The notes under the pieces: model-generated | The model's input: the letters and a program-made list of their open reading frames with translations, nothing else | Databases searched by the model: none | What the model was told of the DNA's origin: nothing | Shown: in pieces, positions 43,930-52,193 of the stretch | Layout of the letters: each line of letters starts with the position of its first letter | Position numbering within the stretch: position 1 is the stretch's first letter | Translations under genes and position numbers: made by a program | Origin: SIG603 sp964369415 | GTDB taxonomy: Bacteria; Bacillota; Clostridia; Oscillospirales; Acutalibacteraceae | DNA length: 64,000 bases | Assembly: GCA_964369415.1 (NCBI GenBank) | Contig: CAYJFP010000004.1 | Coordinates: 1-64,000, forward strand | Direction: 5' to 3'

Positions 43930-44358
43930 ATGAGCATTAAATTAAAATGGGTGGAAACTCAAAGTGAATTTCAAGACTGTCTTAATCTAAGGCAAGTAGT
44001 TTTTACTGATGAACAAGGTTTTGATGCAGCTATAGACCGTGATGAAATCGACGATACCGCCGAACATTTAATGGCACTAGACAAGGACAAACTTATTGGA
44101 ACCGCCAGAACTTTTCCTATGGATGACTACTATAAAATTGGCAGATTTTGCATACTAAAAGAATACCGAGGGCAAAATATTGGTAAAAAAATGATAGAAG
44201 AAATTCTTCAAATACTAAAAGAAAAAAATGTATCTACTGTTAAACTTTCATCTCAATACCGTGCACGAAAGTTTTATGCTTCCTGTGGTTTTAGCGAACA
44301 AGGTGAAATTTATATGGAAGACGGACTTGAACATATACTAATGATATGCAAACTTTAA
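43930..44358 (+). CDS. GNAT-family N-acetyltransferase
   Basis: A 142-residue acetyltransferase with the acetyl-CoA loop EYRGQNIGKKMIEEIL near residue 78 and the C-terminal YASCGF motif. The N-terminal part (FTDEQGFDAAIDRDEIDDTAEHLMA) resembles the YjcF/ElaA subgroup. Substrate unknown. Single gene with its own promoter, convergent with a flavodoxin-like gene 9 bases away. Confidence 0.87.
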   Translation: MSIKLKWVETQSEFQDCLNLRQVVFTDEQGFDAAIDRDEIDDTAEHLMALDKDKLIGTARTFPMDDYYKIGRFCILKEYRGQNIGKKMIEEILQILKEKNVSTVKLSSQYRARKFYASCGFSEQGEIYMEDGLEHILMICKL

Positions 44359-44367
44359 CATGGTATT

Positions 44368-44769
44368 TTACAGTTCTATTTCTATTTGACTTATGTCTTT
44401 TCCTATTAAGTCTATGACTTTTTTGTACTCGTCTCTCTCTTTGAACTTTGTTTTTAAGGAAGTTGGTATTAAAACGACTCTTTTTTTATCAATTTCTTTT
44501 AAAAATGAATTAACAGCAGGCGGATACTTTCCGGCCCAAACAGGAAAAACCAATACGATGTCTTTTTCTTCATCTGGTTTTTGATAAACTGCATTTGTGC
44601 TGTCCCCTTTTGACGCTTTTGCACCGCCTTTAATGAAACCCAATACACCTTCCCATTTCTCATCATCTTCTATTTTAAAGGCTTCACAGCAGTGCTTTTC
44701 AGCAATTTTTTTTGCTATAGCTTCGCTTCTACCTGTTCTTGTATAATAATAAACCTGTATCTTTTCCAT
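44368..44769 (-). CDS. Flavodoxin-like protein
   Basis: A 133-residue flavodoxin-fold protein with phosphate-binding loop YTRTGRSEAIAKKIA at the N terminus and the FMN-edge segment VFPVWAGKYPPAVNSFL near residue 82. The start is the ATG after GAGGTG; the ten codons before it overlap the ribosome binding site. A probable small electron carrier or quinone/flavin reductase. Confidence 0.8.
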   Translation of the reverse strand: MEKIQVYYYTRTGRSEAIAKKIAEKHCCEAFKIEDDEKWEGVLGFIKGGAKASKGDSTNAVYQKPDEEKDIVLVFPVWAGKYPPAVNSFLKEIDKKRVVLIPTSLKTKFKERDEYKKVIDLIGKDISQIEIEL

Positions 44770-44903
44770 AAAAAAACACCTCAAAATTAATTTGCTCACA
44801 TGCTAACATATATTTATTATAAAATTATGAACTAAAAAAATATTTTTAAACTTCAAATTACCAATATAAACTATTACTTTTAACTTTTAAGGTGGTGAAA
44901 AAT

Positions 44904-45410
44904 TTGGAATGTCCACATTGTAATGAAGACATCAGTATAAAAATGGACGTATGCCCATACTGCAAAAACGAAATTCACAGTATCACTGTAAAAAAATATA
45001 AAGAGCCCCTTCAAACTTCTTATGATTATTCTGAACACGCAAAGAGACTTAGTGAACTATATTTACCAATAATAGGAATTTTAGTGGGTTATTTTTTTTC
45101 ATACTTATTGCAACATACTACACCACAAAATGTATTTATCGAAATCACCGCTTATGTAATCTTAGGTTGGTCAGTACTTTATGGCCTTGTTCCTATTACT
45201 ATTTCTCAGTTTATGCTTGTAATTATCGCCTATGTTGTAGATATAAAAAACAAGCGAGAGCAGTTAGAATTTTTTAAATTAATATTTCTTTTTGTCATGT
45301 TAATTGTTACCATAGTGTTTTTCATGACTTGGTATGATTTTCTAATTACAGGAATTATTACTTTAATTGTTTTTGCAATAAGACTTCTTTTCCTACTTTT
45401 ACAAAAGTAG
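44904..45410 (+). CDS. Zinc-ribbon membrane protein of unknown function
   Basis: A 168-residue protein with an N-terminal double-CxxC zinc ribbon (CPHC and CPYC within the first 22 residues) followed by four hydrophobic segments (about 60-165). The start is set at a TTG eight bases after AAGGTGG; two GTG codons upstream overlap the ribosome binding site. Monocistronic with a terminator. No family function is recognised. Confidence 0.6.
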   Translation: MECPHCNEDISIKMDVCPYCKNEIHSITVKKYKEPLQTSYDYSEHAKRLSELYLPIIGILVGYFFSYLLQHTTPQNVFIEITAYVILGWSVLYGLVPITISQFMLVIIAYVVDIKNKREQLEFFKLIFLFVMLIVTIVFFMTWYDFLITGIITLIVFAIRLLFLLLQK

Positions 45411-45430
45411 TTTAAAAAGTTTGTTGCAGA

Positions 45431-45463
45431 AAAAAAGGAAGCTTTTAAAAGCTTCCTTTTTTT
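45431..45463. terminator. Bidirectional terminator
   Basis: Perfect palindrome GGAAGCTTTTAAAAGCTTCC (45437-45456) flanked by A-run and T-run, between convergent genes. Confidence 0.88.
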
Positions 45464-45466
45464 CTA

Positions 45467-47068
45467 TTAAAAATTAATTTGTTTAAACTGCTTTAGATAT
45501 TCATCATATGTGCAGTATCTGTCGATAACTCCGCCATCTGGAAGAATTTCAATAATTCTGTTTGCCGCAGTTTCTATAAACTCATGGTCATGACACGAGA
45601 AGAGTGTTACACCTTTAAAGTCAACAATTCCGTTATTAACAGCTGTGATAGATTCCAAATCAAGGTGATTTGTCGGTTGGTCAAGAATCAATACATTACT
45701 TCCGTACATCATCATTCTTGAAAGCATACAGCGAACTTTTTCTCCACCTGATAACACCTTAACAGCTTTGTACACATCATCTCCTGAGAAAAGCATTTTT
45801 CCTAAAAAGCTTCTTAGATATGTCTCTGTAGTATCTTTTGAATACTGCTCAAGCCACTTGATTATACTATCGTCACAATCGGCAAAAAACTCTGTATTAT
45901 CTTTTGGAAAATATGACCTACTAGTAGATACACCCCATTTAAACGTACCGCTGTCCGCCTTTTCATGCTCTGTAATAATCTCAAACAAAGCAGATATTGC
46001 AAACTGATTATCCGCCAAAAATGCTACTTTATCGCCTTTATTTAGTATAAACGAAACATCTTTAAGCACTTGATTTCCATCTATAGTTTTATTAAGCCCT
46101 TCAACTAACAAAACATCTTTTCCAAGGTCTCTATCGCACACAAACCCAACATAAGGGTATCGTCTTGAAGACGCTGGCATTTCTTCCACCGCAATTTTTT
46201 CGATTAATTTTTTTCTTGAAGTCGCCTGACGAGACTTTGACTTATTCGCCGAGAATCTTTGAATAAAGTTTTGAAGCTCTTTAATTTTCTCTTCGGCTTT
46301 TCTATTTTGGTCTTTAAGCAGTCTTTGCATAAGTTGGCTTGACTCGTACCAGAAATCGTAGTTTCCGACATACATTTTAATTTTACCAAAGTCAATGTCG
46401 ACAATATGAGTACAAACATTGTTTAAGAAATATCTATCATGGGATACAACTATAACAGTTCCTTCATAGTCCATAAGAAAATCTTCAAGCCACACTACTG
46501 ATTTTGCATCAAGTCCGTTTGTCGGCTCGTCAAGAAGAATAATATCTGGATGACCAAAAAGAGCCCTTGCTAAAAGCACTTTAACTTTTTCACTTTCGGT
46601 AAGTGCTGACATTTCAGCCGTTAATACACTTTGTGGAAGTCCTAAGCCACTTAAAAGCCTTCCGATGTCCGTTTCAGCATCCCATCCACCAAGCTCTGCA
46701 AACTCAGCTTCTAAATCGGCCGCTCTTAAACCGTCCTCTTCAGAAAAATCTTCTTTCATATATATTTCGTCTTTTTCTTTCATTATAGAATACAGTTTTT
46801 CATTTCCACCAATAACTGTATCAAGCACCGCCATGTCTTCAAAAGCAAAGTGGTCTTGCTTTAAAACTGACATTCTAAGCTTTTTATCAATCGCAATATC
46901 ACCCTTAGTAGAGTCAAGTTCACCCGAAAGAATTTTTAAAAATGTCGACTTTCCGGCTCCGTTTGCTCCGATAATACCATAACAGTTTCCTGGGTTAAAT
47001 ATAAGATTAACTCCTGAAAATAGGTTTTCACCATTAAAACTAAGACTTAAGTTATTTACACTAATCAT
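45467..47068 (-). CDS. ABC-F family ATPase
   Basis: A soluble 533-residue protein with two ABC ATPase domains and no membrane domain. Walker A is GANGAGKST in the first domain; in the second it is altered (LADNQFAIS instead of GxxGxGKS), so that site may not hydrolyse ATP normally. The signatures are LTESEKVKVLLARALF in the first domain and LSGGEKVRCMLSRMM in the second, and Walker B motifs are ILLDEPTNGLD and LILDQPTNHLD. The Arg/Lys-rich linker is near residues 245-300. Start chosen at the ATG seven bases after GGAG. ABC-F proteins act on ribosomes as translation factors or antibiotic-protection proteins; the type is undetermined. Confidence 0.9.
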   Translation of the reverse strand: MISVNNLSLSFNGENLFSGVNLIFNPGNCYGIIGANGAGKSTFLKILSGELDSTKGDIAIDKKLRMSVLKQDHFAFEDMAVLDTVIGGNEKLYSIMKEKDEIYMKEDFSEEDGLRAADLEAEFAELGGWDAETDIGRLLSGLGLPQSVLTAEMSALTESEKVKVLLARALFGHPDIILLDEPTNGLDAKSVVWLEDFLMDYEGTVIVVSHDRYFLNNVCTHIVDIDFGKIKMYVGNYDFWYESSQLMQRLLKDQNRKAEEKIKELQNFIQRFSANKSKSRQATSRKKLIEKIAVEEMPASSRRYPYVGFVCDRDLGKDVLLVEGLNKTIDGNQVLKDVSFILNKGDKVAFLADNQFAISALFEIITEHEKADSGTFKWGVSTSRSYFPKDNTEFFADCDDSIIKWLEQYSKDTTETYLRSFLGKMLFSGDDVYKAVKVLSGGEKVRCMLSRMMMYGSNVLILDQPTNHLDLESITAVNNGIVDFKGVTLFSCHDHEFIETAANRIIEILPDGGVIDRYCTYDEYLKQFKQINF

Positions 47069-47204
47069 TTTATAGCTCCAATCAATAATACATAATTGTA
47101 TATATTTTACCACATTTATCTTTAAATTGAAAGCAATATTTTTATCAAAAGTACGATACAAAGTATTAATTTTTTGTATAATTGTCAATTTTTTTATGTA
47201 GGTA

Positions 47205-47234
47205 TTGACAACAATGTCGAATTTATAGTATCAT
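47205..47234 (+). promoter_or_regulatory. Promoter and candidate operator of the BlaI-like gene
   Basis: TTGACA (47205-47210), 18-base spacer, TATCAT (47229-47234). The -35 box is part of an inverted repeat, TTGACA-ACAA-TGTCgAA (47205-47222), which could bind the dimeric repressor. The right half also matches a 0A-box core. Confidence 0.5.
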
Positions 47235-47286
47235 ATTAGAAAAATAATTCTAAAAAATAAAATTAAAAAAATGGAGAGTAACCTTT

Positions 47287-47679
47287 ATGTCTCACAATAT
47301 TAACCTTACAAGCAGTGAAAAAGAAATAATGACCTTACTATGGGATGTTGGCAAGCCTCTTTCGGGCTCTGAAATACTCTCTTTATCTGAAAATAAAACT
47401 TTTAAAGAAAGCTACATCCATCTTTTAATAACATCTCTTCTAAAAAAAGAAATGATTAAATTAAAAGGTCTTACTAAAACTACAAAAAATTACGCAAGAA
47501 CTTTTGAGCCTGCCATGTCTCAAGAAGAGTATACTGTTAAGCATTTGGTAAGCACCGGAATTTTCAAAGCCGAAAACATTCCTTTTATTATAGATGAGCT
47601 TCTTAAAAAGACCGAAGACCATCAAATAGTAAGTAAGGTAGAAGAAGTTATTAATCAAAAAAAATTAAGTTTAACTTAA
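47287..47679 (+). CDS. BlaI/MecI/CopY-family transcriptional regulator
   Basis: A 130-residue winged-helix repressor. The N-terminal LTSSEKEIMTLLWDVGKPLSGSEIL and the recognition region SYIHLLITSLLKKEMIKLKG fit the penicillinase-repressor family, followed by a short dimerisation tail. Families of this type are usually relieved by a BlaR1 sensor-protease or by metal; no BlaR1 or beta-lactamase gene lies nearby, so the signal and target are unknown. Ribosome binding site ATGGAG. Confidence 0.78.
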   Translation: MSHNINLTSSEKEIMTLLWDVGKPLSGSEILSLSENKTFKESYIHLLITSLLKKEMIKLKGLTKTTKNYARTFEPAMSQEEYTVKHLVSTGIFKAENIPFIIDELLKKTEDHQIVSKVEEVINQKKLSLT

Positions 47680-47752
47680 AATTTCCTACTTTAAATTATT
47701 TTGAATAAAATTTGTTTTTTTGTTTAAAATAACTTTGAAGGAGGTGATTCAA

Positions 47753-47908
47753 ATGGAAAATAGCGGTGTATGTTGCAACGTGTGCGAATGTAGACATTAT
47801 TTAACCAGCGATAAGTGTAAACTTCCTAAAATTGAAGTTACTTGTGAAAAAACAGGTGGAGATGTTATCGCAAACCCTCATTTCTGCAAAAGTTATCAGC
47901 AAAAATAA
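47753..47908 (+). CDS. Small cysteine-rich DUF1540-like protein
   Basis: A 51-residue protein with seven cysteines in the pattern CCNVCECRHY, DKC, VTC and HFC, resembling one DUF1540 unit, a probable metal-binding module common in clostridia and often linked to sporulation. A perfect GAAGGAGGTGA ribosome binding site decides the ATG start at 47753. Monocistronic; function unknown. Confidence 0.75.
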   Translation: MENSGVCCNVCECRHYLTSDKCKLPKIEVTCEKTGGDVIANPHFCKSYQQK

Positions 47909-47917
47909 AATCTTTAT

Positions 47918-47974
47918 AATTGAAACTTCTCGGTAAATTTAGCCGAGAAGTTTCAATTACTTTGTAAAGTAATT
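47918..47974 (+). repeat. Two overlapping palindromes downstream of the DUF1540-like gene
   Basis: A perfect 16-bp hairpin (AATTGAAACTTCTCGG at 47918-47933 with its complement at 47943-47958) overlaps a second one, AATTACTTT/AAAGTAATT (47955-47974). The folds share bases 47955-47958 and exclude each other. No U-run follows the first, so it is not a classic terminator. Confidence 0.55.
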
Positions 47975-47984
47975 GTAATAACTA

Positions 47985-48013
47985 TTGACAAAATTATTCC
48001 TGTATATTATTAT
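47985..48013 (+). promoter_or_regulatory. Promoter of the polyamine operon
   Basis: TTGACA (47985-47990) and TATTAT (48008-48013), 17-base spacer. Transcription from about 48020 would give a leader of roughly 230 bases. Confidence 0.72.
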
Positions 48014-48019
48014 ACATAT

Positions 48020-48236
48020 GATAAGGTTTAATGCTATTTTAAGAGTAATTTTTTTAATATGAGAGTGAACTTTTATAAGCCGGCAATTTGATTGCCATTT
48101 GGGTTAGGTCACCTGAAGTGTACCTGTGGTACGCACTTGTAAAAAGGTTAATATGAGTGGTAAAAGTATTCTGCTATATAAGCTCTCGAAACTGTTTTTA
48201 AGGTGTATCACAAATTTTGATACATCTTTTTTTATT
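48020..48236 (+). ncRNA. Structured speD leader with terminator, candidate riboswitch
   Basis: The leader can form a closing helix P1 (48061-48077 with 48175-48187: GAGAG/CTCTC plus CTTTTATA/TATATAAG). Hairpin P2 is GGCAAT/ATTGCC (48082-48096). Hairpin P3 is AAGTG-TACC/GGTA-CACTT with a two-base bulge (48116-48138). An intrinsic terminator follows, GGTGTATCA/TGATACATC with seven U (48202-48233). CACCT at 48110-48114 is complementary to AGGTG at 48201-48205, a possible antiterminator contact. The ribosome binding site follows at once. It does not show T-box features. No known family is recognised; a polyamine, AdoMet or arginine ligand is inferred only from context. Confidence 0.6.
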
Positions 48237-48252
48237 TGGGAGGAAAAAGGAA

Positions 48253-49035
48253 ATGAAAGACAAACTAAAACTATATGGATTTAATAATTTAACTAAATCT
48301 TTAAGCTTCAATATTTACGATATTTGCTACGCAAAAACCCCTAGAGAACAGCAGGACTACATAAAATATATTAACAAAGAGTATAATTCAGAAAGGCTTA
48401 CCGACATCCTTACAAGACTTACTGAAATGATAGGCGCTACTGTCCTTAATATTTCTAAACAGGACTATGAACCACAAGGTGCCTCTGTAACTCTTCTAGT
48501 CGCTGAAGAGTTTCGTGTAGACAGTAGAAGTGGTGAAACTGTCGTTGCACATCTTGATAAAAGCCACTTGACCGTTCATACTTATCCCGAATATCATCCT
48601 GAAACTTCTATCGCAACTTTTAGAGTTGATATAGACGTTGCAACTTGTGGCGAAATCACTCCACTTTCAACCCTTGATTTTCTAATCGGCAGTTTCGATT
48701 CTGACATAATTACAATGGATTATAAGGTAAGAGGATTCACCCGTGATATCAACGGTAAAAAGCTGTTTATCGACCATAAAATCACTTCAATTCAGGACTA
48801 TATTTCCTCCGATACTTTGGAAAAATACGACGGAATAGATATAAATATGTATCAATCAAATATTTTCCATACAAAAATGCTTATTAAAGATATAGTTCTT
48901 CAAAACTATCTTTTTAATTCAGATGTATATGAAATTTCACCTAAAAAGCGACTTGATATAACAAATGCTTTAAGAGAAGAGATGATTGAAATCTTCAGTG
49001 GCACAAATGTTTATCACGGAGGTGCTTTCGATTGA
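48253..49035 (+). CDS. speD: S-adenosylmethionine decarboxylase proenzyme (E. coli type)
   Basis: Produces decarboxylated AdoMet, the aminopropyl donor for spermidine. This 260-residue protein closely follows the E. coli-type proenzyme: LYGFNNLTKSLSFNIYDICY at the N terminus, self-cleavage site AHLDKSHLTVHTYPE (the Ser becomes the pyruvoyl group), and VRGFTRDINGKKLFIDH. The start is the ATG behind GGGAGG; an upstream ATG falls within the leader terminator. First gene of a six-gene polyamine operon; it overlaps the next gene by four bases. Confidence 0.96.
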   Translation: MKDKLKLYGFNNLTKSLSFNIYDICYAKTPREQQDYIKYINKEYNSERLTDILTRLTEMIGATVLNISKQDYEPQGASVTLLVAEEFRVDSRSGETVVAHLDKSHLTVHTYPEYHPETSIATFRVDIDVATCGEITPLSTLDFLIGSFDSDIITMDYKVRGFTRDINGKKLFIDHKITSIQDYISSDTLEKYDGIDINMYQSNIFHTKMLIKDIVLQNYLFNSDVYEISPKKRLDITNALREEMIEIFSGTNVYHGGAFD

Positions 49036-50480
49036 TTAATCAAAACAGGGCTCCAATTTTTGAAGCACTCGAAGAGCTTAAACGAAATAAAACTGTTCCC
49101 TTTGATGTTCCAGGACATAAAAGAGGAAAAGGCAATGTAACGCTTACCGATTTTTTAGGTGAGCGTTGTATGAGTGTGGACGTAAATTCCATGAAGTGCC
49201 TTGACAACCTATGTCATCCGACAGGAGTAATCAAAGAAGCCGAAGAGTTGGCCGCAGAAGCTTTTTCTGCAGCTCACTCATTTTTTATGGTTGGAGGAAC
49301 AACCTCATCTGTTCAGGCGATGATTTTCTCTGTCGTAAAAAGAGGCGATAAAATCATCCTTCCTAGAAACGTTCACCAAAGTGTTATAAACGCCACCGTA
49401 ATTTGTGGAGCCGTGCCAATTTATATAAATCCACAAACAAACTCAAGACTTGGAATTGCACTTGGAATGTCCATAGAAGACGTTAAGGCTGCAATTATTA
49501 ATAATCCCGATGCAAAGGCTATTCTTGTCAACAACCCCACTTATTACGGGATTTGTTCTGATTTAAAATCCATTGTGGATTTAGCGCATCAACATTCCAT
49601 GAAAGTGATTGTAGATGAAGCACATGGAACTCATTTTTACTTTGGAAAAGACATGCCTATAACAGCCATGGAAGCCGGTGCCGACATGGCAAGTGTAAGC
49701 ATGCATAAATCAGGCGGTTCACTTACTCAAAGTTCAATACTTTTACTCTCTAAAAGTATGAATGAACACTATGTAAGACAGATAATAAACTTAACCCAAA
49801 CCACAAGCGGCTCTTACTTGCTTCTCTCAAGCCTTGATATTTCTAGAAGAAATCTAGCACTCGAAGGCGAAAAGATATTTGAAAAAGTCAAACGTTTTTC
49901 AAATTATGCTAGAGATGAAATAAATTTAATCGGTGATTATTACGCCTATTCTAAAGAGCTTATCAACGGCGACAGCGTGTTTGATTTTGACACAACCAAA
50001 CTTTCTGTAAACACTCTTGAGATCGGCCTTGCCGGAAAAGAGGTTTACGATTTATTAAGAGATGAATATGATATCCAAATTGAATTTGGCGATTTGGGCA
50101 ATATTTTAGCCTATATTTCTGTCGGAGATAAATCAAAAAATATAGAAAGATTAATCAGTGCACTTTCAGAAATCCGTAGAATTTACAAAAGAGATAATGC
50201 CGGTATGCTTGAAAGTGAATACATAAATCCAAGTGTTGCAATGTCTCCTCAAGACGCATTTTATGCAAATAAACGAAGTCTTCCTATTTCAGAATGTGCA
50301 GGTGAAATTTGCTGTGAATTTGTTATGTGCTATCCGCCTGGAATTCCGATTCTTGCACCTGGTGAAAAAATAACTAAAGAAATAATTGATTATATTGGTT
50401 ATGCAAAGTCAAAAAAATGTCTCATAACAGGCCCTGAAACCATGGACGCAAGCAGAATAAACGTATTTGACAGACTGTAA
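49032..50480 (+). CDS. speA: Arginine decarboxylase (Orn/Lys/Arg decarboxylase fold I family)
   Basis: A PLP enzyme of 482 residues related to the short biosynthetic Bacillus-type decarboxylases. The motifs are FDVPGHKRGKGN, FMVGGTTSSVQAM, VIVDEAHGTHF and SVSMHKSGGSLTQSS, whose Lys binds PLP. Family members decarboxylate arginine, lysine or ornithine; the presence of agmatinase in the same operon argues for arginine to agmatine. TTG start overlapping the speD stop (TTGA), with GGAGGTG eight bases upstream, so translation is coupled. Confidence 0.85.
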   Translation: MINQNRAPIFEALEELKRNKTVPFDVPGHKRGKGNVTLTDFLGERCMSVDVNSMKCLDNLCHPTGVIKEAEELAAEAFSAAHSFFMVGGTTSSVQAMIFSVVKRGDKIILPRNVHQSVINATVICGAVPIYINPQTNSRLGIALGMSIEDVKAAIINNPDAKAILVNNPTYYGICSDLKSIVDLAHQHSMKVIVDEAHGTHFYFGKDMPITAMEAGADMASVSMHKSGGSLTQSSILLLSKSMNEHYVRQIINLTQTTSGSYLLLSSLDISRRNLALEGEKIFEKVKRFSNYARDEINLIGDYYAYSKELINGDSVFDFDTTKLSVNTLEIGLAGKEVYDLLRDEYDIQIEFGDLGNILAYISVGDKSKNIERLISALSEIRRIYKRDNAGMLESEYINPSVAMSPQDAFYANKRSLPISECAGEICCEFVMCYPPGIPILAPGEKITKEIIDYIGYAKSKKCLITGPETMDASRINVFDRL

Positions 50481-50492
50481 AGGAGGTAGATT

Positions 50493-51347
50493 ATGGACGA
50501 TTTATGGTATAGTGAATACCACACCGACAGCGTGAGATTTTCGATTAAGGTTAAAGAGCAGCTCCATCACGAAACCAGTGATTACCAAAAAATTGCCGTT
50601 TATGATAGCTTTGAATACGGTAAGTTTTTAACCCTCGACGGAGTCATGATGCTCACCGAAAAAGACGAATTTATCTATCATGAAATGATAACGCACATAC
50701 CTATGGCTGTGAATCCTTCGATAAAAAACATTCTTGTAATAGGAGCTGGAGATGGCGGGGTTTTAAGAGAGCTTTTAAAGTATGATACCATCGAAAATAT
50801 TGATTTAGTGGAAATAGATGAGAGAGTCATTGAGGTTTGTAAAGAGTATCTTCCTCTTACAGCCTGTGGTTTTGATAATCCAAAAGCAAAAATCCACATA
50901 GAGGACGGGCTGAAATTTATTAGGCATATTCAAAACAAGTATGACTTAATTATTGTGGATTCCACCGACCCGTCGGGCCCTGGTGAAGTGCTTTTCACCA
51001 AGGAGTTTTACGGCAACTGCCTTAACGCACTTACCGAAAACGGCATAATGGTAAATCAGCACGAAAGTCCTTTTTACAGTGATGATGCCATTGCGATGAA
51101 ATGGGCGCACAAGAGAATCAAGTCCGTTTTCCCTCTTGCAAAAGTTTATCAGGCACATATTCCAACTTACCCATCAGGCCACTGGCTTTTCGGTTTTGCT
51201 TCTAAAGGGCTTCACCCTCTTAGAAATTTTGACAGCGAAAAATGGGATAATCTTAATATAAATACCAAGTACTACACCTCAAATTTGCATAAGGGTTCGT
51301 TTTATATTCCAAAATACGTAGAGGAGATGCTTTTAGAAAATGAATAA
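50493..51347 (+). CDS. speE: Spermidine synthase (aminopropyltransferase)
   Basis: A 284-residue aminopropyltransferase that moves the aminopropyl group of decarboxylated AdoMet to putrescine or a related amine. Motifs: LTLDGVMMLTEKDEFIYHEM, NILVIGAGDGGVLRELLKY, VEIDERVIEVC and IIVDSTDPSGPGEVLF (Asp residues bind the amine). Ribosome binding site AAAGGAGG. It overlaps speB by eight bases. Because agmatinase is directly coupled, the acceptor might be agmatine rather than putrescine, as in the Thermus route. Confidence 0.95.
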   Translation: MDDLWYSEYHTDSVRFSIKVKEQLHHETSDYQKIAVYDSFEYGKFLTLDGVMMLTEKDEFIYHEMITHIPMAVNPSIKNILVIGAGDGGVLRELLKYDTIENIDLVEIDERVIEVCKEYLPLTACGFDNPKAKIHIEDGLKFIRHIQNKYDLIIVDSTDPSGPGEVLFTKEFYGNCLNALTENGIMVNQHESPFYSDDAIAMKWAHKRIKSVFPLAKVYQAHIPTYPSGHWLFGFASKGLHPLRNFDSEKWDNLNINTKYYTSNLHKGSFYIPKYVEEMLLENE

Positions 51348-52182
51348 AAATTTAAGCCATTTTATTGGCTGCGAGCATAGTTATAAAGACAGTGATATTG
51401 TAGTTTTCGGCGCTCCCTTTGACGGGACTACTTCGTTTAGACCGGGAACAAGATTTGGCCCGTCGGCTATTAGAAACGAGAGCTTCGGAATCGAAACTTA
51501 TTCCCCATACTGCGACAGGGATTTAGAAGAGATAAAAGTTTTTGACTTTGGCGATTTGGATTTTCCTTTTGGAAACCCGAAAAGAGTGCTTAAAGACATC
51601 GAAGACTTCACATTAAAGCTTTTAAACGACGATAAAAAGCCTTTTATGATAGGCGGAGAGCACTTAATTAGCCTTGGAGCTTTTAGGGCAGTGTTTCAAA
51701 AATATCCTGATGTACATGTAATCCACCTTGATGCACACACCGATTTAAGGGACGAATATCTTGGTGAAGAACTTACACATGCTGGTGTCATAAAGCAGAT
51801 ATACAATCTTGTCGGAGACAATAGAATTCACCAATTCGGAATCAGAAGTGGCGAAAAACATGAATTTGAATTTGCAAAAAAGCACACTAATCTTCACAAA
51901 TTTGATTTAAGCGGATTCTCTGAAACAGTCGGTGAGCTTGAAGGAAAACCGATTTATTTTACACTTGATTTAGATGTGCTAGACCCATCGTGTTTTTGGG
52001 GCACGGGCACACCCGAGGCTGGCGGAGTAAGTTTTAAAGAGCTTATGAATGCCATTTTACAGCTAAATCGCCTTAATATAGTCGCTTGCGACATGAACGA
52101 GTTATCACCGCATTACGATGCAAGCGGCACTTCAACCGCCACTGCATGTAAGATATTAAGAGAAATTTTATTACAATTATAA
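51340..52182 (+). CDS. speB: Agmatinase (or aminopropylagmatinase)
   Basis: A 280-residue ureohydrolase with the binuclear manganese ligands in GGEHLI, HLDAHTDLR and TLDLDVLDPS, followed by GTGTPEAGG. Converts agmatine to putrescine and urea. It could instead remove urea from N1-aminopropylagmatine made by SpeE; sequence alone does not decide. Translationally coupled to speE by overlap. Confidence 0.93.
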   Translation: MNKNLSHFIGCEHSYKDSDIVVFGAPFDGTTSFRPGTRFGPSAIRNESFGIETYSPYCDRDLEEIKVFDFGDLDFPFGNPKRVLKDIEDFTLKLLNDDKKPFMIGGEHLISLGAFRAVFQKYPDVHVIHLDAHTDLRDEYLGEELTHAGVIKQIYNLVGDNRIHQFGIRSGEKHEFEFAKKHTNLHKFDLSGFSETVGELEGKPIYFTLDLDVLDPSCFWGTGTPEAGGVSFKELMNAILQLNRLNIVACDMNELSPHYDASGTSTATACKILREILLQL

Positions 52183-52193
52183 GGAGTATTAAT

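Noticed and set aside
48020..48236. T-box or guanidine-type riboswitch upstream of speD
   Set aside because: The T-box sequence (AGGGTGGNACCGCG-like) and the conserved ykkC-type segments were looked for and not seen, so the element is left unassigned.
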